Source: Cyclina sinensis
Lineage: Eukaryota > Mollusca > Bivalvia > Venerida > Veneridae
Direction of reading: 5' to 3'
DNA: 64,000 nt
NCBI GenBank assembly: GCA_012932295.1
Contig: JAAONU010000016.1
Coordinates: 36,301,241 to 36,365,240, forward strand
This document shows positions 1-10,545 of this stretch, one piece after another. Under the pieces are notes generated by a model, which saw nothing but the letters and a program-made list of their open reading frames with translations, ran no database searches and had not been told where the DNA came from. Every line of letters starts with the position of its first letter. Within the stretch, counting starts at the first letter, position 1. The position numbers and the translations under genes are program-made.

Positions 1-1359
1 TATTAACTAATTATTATACAATAACATTCCATATATATTTAAACTGTGTAGATATGAGCTTTGTGTGAAATGTTTGTCTAATTTAACTATGCAGGAGTTC
101 ATTTTTCAGTCATCAACAGGTTCGTCCATCTGAAAAAAGTGGCCGAGATTATCAGGGCTTTACTTGCAAACATGAAAACGCCATTTTGAGAATACTACCT
201 TAAGAGTCTGTAACAGAACATAAAATGGCACATTATTTATTCCCACACTGTTGTCTGTCATGTTGATAATTATTTGCAATTTCTTCAAGCTCAAATATTA
301 TCATTGTCAGGCGATTAATTCTACATGTTCTTGGTTAGTTTTTTATACATCAAAACGAAAATAACAGCTTCGATTTCTATTTTGCAAGTTGTTTGTTTAA
401 ACAACTGCTTAAAAGGCCGACAGAAGACTCGTTCTATGCTGGTTTTTCTAATTTGCATAATAAATTACCTATATCTGCTGTAATCTTGCAGTCCACCATA
501 TTTCAAACTCTTTAACAGTGCATAGTTGAGAACTCTTAGAATGTTGCCTGAAATAACAGAAAAGGATTGAGTGATAAGCTGTCATATCTAACGCTAACAA
601 ATCTACAGAAATGTCTCAGATATTTTTCTATTGTAGAAGGGAAGTTGATAAGAGATATTATATTATAGGGCAATAACACTGACTAGTAATAACGAGAGTG
701 ATAAATGTTTATTTACCTCAAAAGCTGTGAGATATTATAATAATATAAGGCAATAATAGGACTGATGTAAATCTTCATTTACGTCGATAAGAGTTTTTAA
801 GCACTCGAACAAACGCATTTAGTAATCAGACAGTTATACACTTGCCTTTTCGTATCCGCTCCATATTTTTAGTTCTCTTAAAATGCACACCGTTAATGCA
901 CTTCATGTGCTTCATAGTGGAAAGTTTTACAATAAAAATGAGTCTAATGCGCAATATATTAGCTATGTTTATTTATTCCTACCTAACCATAGAAACACTT
1001 CCGTATTCAAATTTTGATTAACAATTTAGTGTATTTACAAAATAATTATTAAAAGATCAAACTAAAACGCATATACAATGTACATATCTGCTTTTAAATT
1101 CATCGTGATTCATTTACTTAAGATGTTCATTGAAGTGTAAATTACAAGAGTAAACACACATTGTGAATCTGTTTTACGTAAACGCTTTAAACATTTTTTT
1201 CAGAAAAAAGATGCTAACAGATCAATGTTCTATAAATACGTCTGTTTTGACAGCGAAAGTAACTTTCCAAAGTAATGAGGAAAATTTTGGGCATTTCCCT
1301 AGTAAAAAAATTACTTAAAGAACAAAATCAAAGAAAAATTATCTGATGTAAATGTATTA
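1..1359. other. AT-rich non-coding sequence, nothing recognised
   Basis: No ORF, repeat or RNA signal that I can support. The sequence is AT-rich and non-repetitive to the eye. Confidence 0.5.
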
Positions 1360-2335
1360 TGGGAACGTTCATGGCGGGCGGTGGGCGTCCAGTTTTGTCC
1401 TGAGCATATCTTCAGCATGCATGGATGTATTTTAATCATACTTGGTACCAATGCTCACCATTATCGGGGGTAGTGCCGGGCGCATGAAGTAGGTCTCTTT
1501 TTTAAAGGTCAAAGTCAGACTTAGAAGTCAGAGAAAAACGCTCTCTCGGAGAAAAACATCTACATGCATTGAGGGATTTTAATATAACTTGGCATAAATG
1601 TTCAGCATTGTAAGCCGGAGTGGTGCTTTCAAAATTTAGGTCTTATGGCTAAGATCAAGGTCATACCTAGAGGTCACAGGTAAGATAAAAATACGAAAAT
1701 GTAAGTATGGACCATTTAGTCATCATGCATTTGGGGATTCCATCAAAAATGTTTGCCATCATGAGACTGAGCATTTCACGTATAAGTCCATATTTGCAAG
1801 GTCAAGGTCACTAGAGATGATGAAATGTCCAGATTTCTTCTGGAGTATATCTTCTACATGCATGGAGATATTCTAGAATTACTTGACAAAAACGTTCAAC
1901 ATCATGACATGTAGTGTTGCATGTATGAAGCTGTCTCTAGGTCAAGGTCACACCTAGAGGACAGTGGGAAACGCTTGTCTGGAGCAAAACTTCTACATGC
2001 ATTGAGAGATTTCAGTATAACTTGGCACAAATGATACCATTGTAAGGCAAAGTGTTGCAAGCAAAATTAATGTCCCTGTGGCTAAGGTAAGGGTCACACA
2101 TAAAGGTTAAAGGTCAGATAAAAATTAATGAAAATGTGGGTATGGACCATTTAGTCATCATGAATTGAGGTATTCTTTTAAAAATGTTCACCATCATGAG
2201 ACTGAGCATTACAAGCATAATCCTGGTCCATATTTGCAAGGTCAAGATCACTAGAGATGATGAAATACCCAGATTTTGTCCGGAGCATATCTTCTACATG
2301 CATGGAGGGACTTTAGTATTACTTGATACAAAAGT
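1360..2335. repeat. Dispersed repeat with degenerate internal units
   Basis: Degenerate units of a few hundred bases recur, marked by CTACATGCAT, GAGCATATCTTC and AAGGTCA (around 1400, 1560, 1850, 1995, 2290). This resembles the inner parts of the hairpin-started repeat families found later in the window. No clear termini are visible. Confidence 0.6.
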
Positions 2336-2905
2336 TTGTTAAACAAAACCGTTCAACTGTGTTTTGAAACAGTATATAGATTACAATGTGCATTTCAGTG
2401 ATTAAGTTATATCTCAATTTGCTTTCGCATTTCTTGTGCAAAATAAACAGTCCCAAATAAAAAGATCAGGGTATTTAAAAGTGTCAAAAAATATTTTTAA
2501 GGAAATAATGAAAGTATCTGTATGATATTTCTGCTCTGTATGTTTAGGTTGTTACCTTTATATTTTGAGATATTCAGCAATGTTCCAACGGGACCCTGTC
2601 ACAATATATAGAAATCTGTTTGGAACAACGCAAAGTAAAAAGTAGTAAACCTGTTTGCCTTTGAACGAAGTACCTTGCGTAAATTGTAAGTGAAAATGCG
2701 AACCTTTTAGGTGCATCAGTACCCTCTATCAGTTCTTAGTAAAGCTATAGGTTATTCTTGTTGTGCTAATAAATATTCCTTTGTTTTTCAAATTCCACCT
2801 CTGAAGTAATAAAGTTGGAACTCTAAAGACCCGTGCCTATTTCTCCATACTGCGGTAGTAACCAGCGAAAATAAAAACTATAAGTTAATTATCTCGAGGG
2901 GCCTA
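2336..2905. other. Non-coding sequence, nothing recognised
   Basis: AT-rich unique-looking sequence without gene or repeat signals. Confidence 0.45.
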
Positions 2906-3670
2906 TAATTAATCCAGTGTCGCCCGGGGAGGGGCCAATAATCAATCCAGTGTCGCCCGGGAGGGGCCAATAATCAACCAAGTGTCGCCCGGGGAAGGGC
3001 CAATAATCAACCCAGTGTCGCCCGGGGAAGGGCCAATAATCAACCCAGTGTCGCCCGGGGAGGGGCCAATAATCAACCCAGTGTCGCCCGGGGAGGGGCC
3101 AATAATCAACCCAGTGTCGCCCGGGGAAGGGCCAATAATCAACCCAGTGTCGCCCGGGGAGGGGCCAATAATCAACCCAGTGTCGCCCGGGGAGGGGCCA
3201 ATAATCAACCCAGTGTCGCCCGGGGAAGGGCCAATAATCAACCCAGTGTTGCCCGGGGAGGGGCCAATAATCAACCCAGTGTCGCCCGGGGAGGGGCCAA
3301 TAATCAACCCAGTGTCGCCCGGGGAAGGGCCAATAATCAACCCAGTGTCGCCCGGGGAGGGGCCAATAATCAACCCAGTGTCGCCCGGGGAGGGGCCAAT
3401 AATCAACCCAGTGTCGCCCGGGGAGGGGCCAATAATCAACCCAGTGTCGCCCGGGGAGGGGCCAATAATCAACCCAGTGTCGCCCGGGGAGGGGCCAATA
3501 ATCAACCCAGTGTCGCCCGGGGAAGGGCCAATAATCAACCCAGTGTCGCCCGGGGAGGGGCCAATAATCAACCCAGTGTCGCCCGGGGAGGGGCCAATAA
3601 TCAACCCAGTGTCGCCCGGGGAGGGGCCAATAATCAACCCAGTGTCGCCCGGGGAAGGGCCAATAATAAA
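2906..3670. repeat. 33-bp GC-rich minisatellite, about 23 units
   Basis: Units of 33 bp built on CCCGGGGAGGGGCCAATAAT followed by CAACCCAGTGTCG repeat from 2906 to about 3670 with almost no divergence. A single G/A change (GGGGAGGGG or GGGGAAGGG) distinguishes two unit types; one unit has a deletion and one a GTGTTG variant. Because 33 is a multiple of three, several frames are open on both strands. These are not genes. Confidence 0.97.
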
Positions 3671-5057
3671 AAAGGGCATTGTGAATTATCAGAGACATTC
3701 GCAAAATAGTGAATGAAAAACTCAACCCAGAGCACATGGATTATTCTAGTTCGAAATGCATCAGTATTCATTTATTTGAGAAGTCATTCATTGAGGTATG
3801 TAATAACCTTCTGTGTGTGAATCACGGAAGTAAACACTCGGTGTGAATGTGTTTAACGCAAATGCATTTATCATTTATCAGAAAAATCAAAGAAAGAGGG
3901 TGTTGTCAGTAAGTCTATTTTTACCACCGAAATAATTATTCAGAGTTACAGTGAAAATTTGGGGATTTCCCTAGCAGACAAGTTATTTACAATATACTCA
4001 TAAAGTTGAAACTATTTCATGCACATGGAAGGCCGTAATTTCATGTGTAAACACAGTCTCAGAGAAAAGGGATATATTTATTTAGAACATTTTAAAAACC
4101 ATTTTGTTTCTAAAAATTCCTTACTGTTTTGAAAATGTAAAAAAAAATCCATGAATATACGATGTTCCGTAACCTAAACATTACATTCTGTTGCAGGTAA
4201 AATACATGATGAACGGTCATAACTAACAACCTACTATATTCCTTTAGAATTTTCGAGGTAAAACTAACATCTCGTTTCTATCACAAACACCAATCAAGGT
4301 ATTAATAGACAAGAACAGAACAGAACGGAAATTGTATGCAGACTTGTACATTGTACATCGTCTTAACACATAATAAGTCACATAAATTATGTCATGCTAA
4401 ATCATATTTACCAACAAATACATATAGTGTTGAAATGTCTAAACAGAAGTTGTTAAGACACAACACACAAGAAATACATATTCAGAGGTAGTGATTTATA
4501 TTTACGGTGAAGTAAGGGTGAAGTATTAAGAAATGTATTACGTTTTAAAAGAGCATCTTTTGCGTAGTTCCAAAGAATCAAAAGATCTATCTTTTCAGTG
4601 GAACTCAGTAGTTTGTGAAACTTTCTTATCGACGTATTTTTCTCTTAAATTGGCGAAGCAATTACATTTACAAATAAAAATTAAAACAAACTCGTCTTCT
4701 ATTCATGCTATTGCAGAGTAAACATTCTCGTTAAAGGCGAGGCTAATTGGTACGACCATATCGCCGGGTTTGATTTCTTAATGGGAGTACAGATAATCTA
4801 AGCCTGACAAAACAAAATCTAAAACAATTTGGAGGTAAATCTACATTTGAAATCATTAATAAAAGTTTTTACATTAATACTACTAGGATTTGAAAAAAAA
4901 CATAAGTCAATCCAAAATTATTCAATAACGTCTTAACATTTTTTACTCATTCTTTATTACAATCTTCGAATGATTGCTTATACACAGATTTCAATATTAT
5001 GTTATCGCTATTTATAATCTTAAACTAATATTTTATAATTCTAATATACAATACCTT
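3671..5057. other. Non-coding sequence, nothing recognised
   Basis: AT-rich sequence. A 62-codon frame at 4533-4721 has no recognisable features. Confidence 0.45.
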
Positions 5058-5316
5058 CTTCGTGGCCTACTGATTAAGGCGTCCGCTTACGGAGCGGGAG
5101 GTCGAAGGTTTGAGTCCCGTTAGGGGCTTGTCCTGATGCGGTCGGTTGGTGAGCCGCCAGCTAGTTAAAGAATGGCTACTGATTGCCTGTCCGCCTGGTG
5201 CCTGGCACATTAGGAATCGGGGAGTAAATGTGTATACTAATAGAGGTGTCTCAAACGCCCAGGAGACTGGCCCTTTCAGTAGGGGTGACACTATAGTAAA
5301 CAAGCACTTTTATATC
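5058..5316 (+). mobile_element. tRNA-derived SINE
   Basis: The tRNA-like head has a box A-like GTGGCCTACTGATTAAGGCG and a box B-like GGTTTGAGTCC (about 5070-5124), followed by a GC-richer body unlike the flanks and ending near 5316. It is inserted beside the minus-strand LINE remnant. A functional tRNA is unlikely because the cloverleaf stems do not pair well. Confidence 0.7.
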
Positions 5317-5339
5317 TATTAACAAAGAGCGGATATCGT

Positions 5340-7190
5340 CCAAGTTCTTCATATATCGTTCTTTTACATGTATTTAATTTTACCTGTTTGCAAAATTCAA
5401 ATGTATACGCTCAATCTCTTTGGATTTTGTGAAGCCCCAAATTTCGGAGGCATAGTTCAAAACTGAACCAACAAAAGCATAAAAAAGTTGACAGAATAAT
5501 CTTGGTTTTAAATCAAATTTACTACATTTATATGACTAAGTATTGTTTGCTTTAACAGCCTTACCTACTAGATGTTCTTGGTTTAAAACAAATGTTCCCA
5601 TATGATTTAATACAACACCAAGATAACTGAAATCATTTACTACTTCAATGTTTTGGCAGTTCAGTGTTCACTTTTAATTTTAATTTTGATAAAGCACCTC
5701 CCACCACCACCACCACTTCCTCTTTTACGAAATCCCACTTTTTTTTAATAATGGTTATCTAAATAATGTTGAATCTCCTCGGGGGATTTGCCAATAATGG
5801 CCATATCATTGGTAAATAACAACAGAATTCAGCTATGACGTCAATATTCAGACCTGAATTAACACTTCTTGTAAATAAAGTTCTAGGTCTTCTACAATCA
5901 AGGTAAAGAGAATCCGGGATATATTACCTCCCTATGACGTAAACCGACTGAATAACTAAAGTAGTCTGAGTAGGAAATGCAAGATTAAAACATGACTTAA
6001 CATACATCTCAATATTCGTTATATTTTACCTAGGATACCAGAATTATACTAATTCTATCTATCAATCTATCTTTTGAGCTTATTTATCGTCGGTACTGGC
6101 TCCCCGTATGACCGACGCCCCCTGAAGAGATTAGTTTTTATGTTGTAGGGGTAGTGTAAGGTACAGAAAGCATCCCATTCCAGAGACACCCCTTGTGTGT
6201 TTTGCATGCTCAGTGTATAGCACTGATACATGGGACTTTGATTTAACGTCTCATCCGAAAGACTTGTTAGTAATGTTAGTGGAGGAGCGGAGGGTCAAAC
6301 TCGGGACCCCTGGTTTACTAGTCCAGCACGTTACCACTGGACCACATCCGCTCCCTATACGATTTCAACAAAGGTCCATTTCTAGATAAACTGTCGAAAC
6401 AATCAAGAATATCGACATATACATTTCTATATCGTTTAGTCGTTTATTTTCGTTTATACAATTCTGCACAATAGACATTAAAATATTAATAGCATCAATA
6501 GTTGAACGATCCTTTCTAAACCCGAATTGTACATCCGAAATAATTGAATTTGTATCACAAAATATTTCGATGCGTTTGTTTAAAATTGTTGTGAAAAATT
6601 TCGAAAAACTGTTAACAATGTAATCCCTCTGTAATTATTTATGTACTTCATTTTCAGGGCTTTTCGTATATACAGGGACAGTAATGCCCTCCATCCACTT
6701 TTCATCAAAGAAGCCTGACGATAGAATACTGTTAAATAAGTCACATAGGTGAAAGAATATATATCAATTCAATAAAATATTCATTTAGAATACAATCACT
6801 GCCCGAGGATTTACAACATTTCAGTTGCTTGATAGCCATATGTATTTCATCTATTGTAATAGGATAATCTAATTCTGGACACGTGTTATCAATTTCTTTA
6901 AAATCATGATTGGAACAAAACATGACTCTCTACCACTATTGGTCTAGTTTTTACTCTTGTATTTCATTTATTTTTGTAATTCTAATGGCAGTTTTAAAGT
7001 AATTTCAGCATATTTTCGAAAAACCTGTGTACACTGTAACATGTCAATTCTATGATGAATGCAGCCTGCCTACGAAGTCGAATTATTGATACTACACTGA
7101 AACAAACTACGTTTTTTATCATCTTTTTCAATGCTGTTTACGTCATGTCACTATTTTAACTTGGGAAAATGCTATTTTTATTCATGTTTT
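5340..7190 (-). pseudogene. Degenerate non-LTR retrotransposon (LINE) reverse transcriptase, split by a SINE
   Basis: Reading the minus strand gives fragments of a LINE polymerase in broken frames: ITIDEIHMAIKQLKCCKSSG (near 6850), WMEGITVPVYTKSPENEVHK (near 6670), FGFRKDRSTIDAINILM (near 6500), then after the SINE DMAIIGKSPEEIQHYLDN (around 5780) and FVGSVLNYASEIWGFTKSKE (near 5450). The catalytic YADD box is degraded to FTND. Stops and frameshifts make it dead. The order fits a Jockey/CR1-like non-LTR element; the clade is not certain. A same-strand SINE occupies 6076-6354. Confidence 0.85.
6076..6354 (-). mobile_element. tRNA-derived SINE (family S1) inserted in LINE
   Basis: On the minus strand it starts with a tRNA-like head GGAGCGG ... 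CCGCTCC (perfect 7-bp acceptor-type pairing), box A TGGTCCAGTGGTAA and box B GAGTTTGACCC. The body contains TTTCGGATGAGACG and CAGGGGGCGTCGGTCAT, and the 3' end is AT-rich. The same family recurs at 14372-14658 and 15041-15308. Confidence 0.85.
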
Positions 7191-7225
7191 AAGCTTACAC
7201 TTTACTACTTCATTTTCTATTTGCT

Positions 7226-7875
7226 GATCGTTATCTCCTACTTTAAACATAGAAATGATCTTTATCTCCTGCTTTAAACATAGAAATGATCTTTATCTCC
7301 TGCTTTAAACATAGAAATGATCTTTATCTCCTACTTTAAACATAGAAATGATCTTTATCTCCTACTTTAAACATAGAAATGATCTTTATCTCCTACTTTA
7401 AACATAGAAATGATCTTTATCTCCTGCTTTAAACATAGAAATGATCTTTATCTCCTACTTTAAACATAGAAATGATCTTTATCTCCTGCTTTAAACATAG
7501 AAATGATCTTTATCTCCTGCTTTAAACATAGAAATGATCTTTATCTCCTGCTTTAAACATAGAAATGATCTTTATCTCCTGCTTTAAACATAGAAATGAT
7601 CTTTATCTCCTACTTTAAACATAGAAATGATCTTTATCTCCTACTTTAAACATAGAAATGATCTTTATCTCCTACTTTAAACATAGAAATGATCTTTATC
7701 TCCTACTTTAAACATAGAAATGATCTTTATCTCCTACTTTAAACATAGAAATGATCTTTATCTCCTACTTTAAACATAGAAATGATCTTTATCTCCTGCT
7801 TTAAACATAGAAATGATCTTTATCTCCTACTTTAAACATAGAAATGATCTTTATCTCCTACTATAAACATAGAAA
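7226..7875. repeat. 31-bp minisatellite, 21 units
   Basis: Units GATCTTTATCTCCTACTTTA followed by AACATAGAAAT repeat 21 times. They differ almost only at CTAC/CTGC. The first unit has GATCG and the last CTATAAAC. It lies just upstream, in LINE orientation, of the degraded retrotransposon. Confidence 0.97.
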
Positions 7876-8706
7876 ACAAATACACGTATTTGATCTTTTC
7901 TGAATTATTTTGAGCATTATGTCTGAAATCAATGTTGCTTTTCCGCAACGTTAAAATATTTATTTAACCTTTTAACAATCAGTAATTTTAAGTATTTAGA
8001 TAAAAATTGAATGACTTATGAAACTTCATTTTTTAAGGTAATCATTTTAAATCATTTTTTAAAATTTTGTTAGAATCTCTGTTTTACTTGATTAAAGCTA
8101 TTCGCTGTTATTAATGCACCATTTATAGAAATATTGTACATACCTCTTAAGCAGAACAATTCCTGCTACTTATGCATATTACATTGTTTTGAAAACACTT
8201 GTATTTATCTTACGCACGTAATATGAAAAACATTCAAGTTTAAGCAAGTTTTGGGTTTTCCAAAGTAAACATGTGATTGCAAGGTATATACATCCAATTT
8301 ATTTTATGCCTACCAATGAAATATAGGGAAATATCAGTGAGATAAAAGTGATAATACACTGTTTTGAATCAGTTAATTACCATTTTGATAATACATGTTT
8401 GTGCCCGAACTGTTGAATATTGAGTATTAATCCGCTTTTATAATTAAAGTATGTATGGCAAAATTCAATAAATATTGATAAACTGTGTAGACAAAAATAA
8501 ATATTATTTGATGAAAGTGTATTCAGTTTATTTCAGCAGAAGTAAAGTTATCATATGTATTGGAGATTGTCTGCACTTTTTTTGTGCGGAGTAACCAAAG
8601 TACGCATTAACTGATTTGGGGCTCACCATGGGGAATTTATTGAAGGCCCTGATTAAAAATGTCATAAAAACCCATTTTTGAAGTGTTGACATAAAATAAA
8701 AAGAAA
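7876..8706. other. Non-coding sequence, nothing recognised
   Basis: AT-rich sequence without recognised elements. Confidence 0.45.
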
Positions 8707-8862
8707 ATGTGTTTGTTTTTTAGTGGAAGATGGGAATTTATTTCATCTCGTGAACACCATATGTTGATATTTTCACTCGTGGCTGCGCCACTCGTGAAAA
8801 TATCACATATGGTGTTCACTCGATGAAATAAATTCTCATCTTCCACAAAAACAAACAAATAT
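8707..8862. repeat. Large palindrome / MITE-like hairpin
   Basis: Arms of about 75 bp (left from 8707, right to 8862) are nearly perfect reverse complements around the centre at about 8784 (GTGGCTGCGCCAC). The arms share GTGGAAGATG, ATTTATTTCAT and AACACCATATG. Interior imperfections are few. It is probably a fold-back MITE. Confidence 0.9.
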
Positions 8863-9449
8863 CCTCTATATCTTACGCCTTTTTCTTTTTATAGCTATCT
8901 AACTACCGAAATTTTGCTTACATCTATCCATTTAAAGACCAGGAAGATATTAAAATACAGTAAAACTGGGAAAAGTCGAGGATTGATTTTCCAGATACCT
9001 GGTGCAGTCTGTCCCAGCGTAATAACTATTTCTTTACTTATATTTTCGAACCTCGATAATCCGATATTCGAGAATGTGTGTCGGTTCCTTTATTCATATT
9101 CTTTCACTTAACTGAGAACAGTATTTTAACATCCCACATTAAGATTTAACGAACGTTAACACCATGTGAAAAATTACAATACAGATCTGAGTTTGAAATA
9201 CAGACTATGTTTCATCATAAACACAGAACCACATATTATTTTAAGACTGCAAATGTATAATGAATAATTATTAATTAATTGTTATGAATTCTTATTAATT
9301 TTTTTCATAAGTAATAATAAATAATAATTTGTTTTCCATTGATGATATCTGAAACTGCTCAAGGTAAAATTTTTGTAATTTGTAAGGAGCGAAGACCTTG
9401 ATGCAATGTAAGCTTTACAGGCAGTCCCGTGCCAAACATGGCCTCCAGA
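8863..9449. other. AT-rich non-coding sequence, nothing recognised
   Basis: No supported feature. A run of ATTAATT-rich sequence lies at 9270-9330. Confidence 0.4.
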
Positions 9450-10545
9450 GCGAATTGAATTTCTGGCGGGAAATTATTATTTCCAAAAACTTACAAGAAT
9501 TACAGGCATGAAATTTGACAAATAGGTAGTTCTTGGTCGAAATATCTAAATAAATATAAAAGTGAGGTCAAACAGTATGGCCGCAAGTGACGTCACAAAT
9601 TTTTGGAAATATGTTTTTTTCTCCCAAACAACAAAAGATATAGGTATGAAATTTGATATACAGGTAGTCTTTGGTGCCGATGGGTTCAAACTACAAAGAT
9701 TTGGTCTTAACTTCAAATAAGATGGCCGCCAGTGACCTCAAAACTTTTTGCCAAAATGTTTCTGTCATACTTTTCTTATCTATCTTTCAAGAGGAGAATT
9801 TTGAAACTTATACAGCTTATTCAGCTAAACATTTCATAATATGGGTTTGCATTTCAACTTCCTCAGTCTAACCGTTGTGACGTCACAGACAGAAAACCAT
9901 CCATACCAATTTTCAGTTGAAGGTCAAATTAAGTCAAACTTTGCTCAAGTGTAAATCATATTCCAAGTATATGCAAGCAATCTGCTCTGGTTTGATACTG
10001 GCTTTGTCGATGACGTCACTCTGATCTCATATTCAAGCATATAAGATATTGTAACTTGGTAGGAAGGTTGGTCTTGGTCCAGTGAAAGCTTTTTAAACAT
10101 ACATACAAGAGCAATTTAATGTTGGCGGGATATTATTTCTCTGAGACTGCCAGAGGTACAAGCATGAAATTTGACAAACAGGAAGTCCATGACCGTAATG
10201 GCTAAATATTTTTCGTGATGTCATGGCGTCAAACAACATATCATCAAGTGACGTCACAAATCTTTGTAGAGAAATTATTTTCTCCAAAACTAAAATACCT
10301 ACATGCATGAAATTTGACATAAATGTAGTGCTTGGTCGTTTTTGGTCACTGATGCCAATTTTCATATGTTGGTCAAGCTAGGTCAAACTTTGTACATTGT
10401 TAGATCTAAATGAAGAGATTTGCAATGATTTGCCCCTCGTTTCATTTATGACGTCACTGTGGTGTCATATCTGAAATAAGCAAACTGCTTTATATGAAAA
10501 GTAAACGCTTGTTACTTGGTAAGGTAGATAGATCTTGATGATTTT
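9450..10545. repeat. Tandemly duplicated repeat block with TGACGTCA sites
   Basis: Two related units (about 9450-10085 and 10110-10545) share GGCGGGA, GCATGAAATTTGACA, AGTGACGTCACAAAT and a closing GTAACTTGGTAGG/GTTACTTGGTAAGG. The ATGGCCGCCAGTGAC theme also recurs within unit 1. The block carries five exact TGACGTCA palindromes. No coding capacity. Confidence 0.75.

Noticed and set aside
2889..3737. Long open frames on both strands (282, 245 and 244 codons) made of 11-residue repeats
   Set aside because: They arise because a 33-bp minisatellite without stops is open in several frames. There is no start context, splice signal or homology, and the same DNA is open on both strands.
7226..7875. 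CRISPR-like array
   Set aside because: Units are directly adjacent without unique spacers, and the context is eukaryotic; it is a minisatellite.
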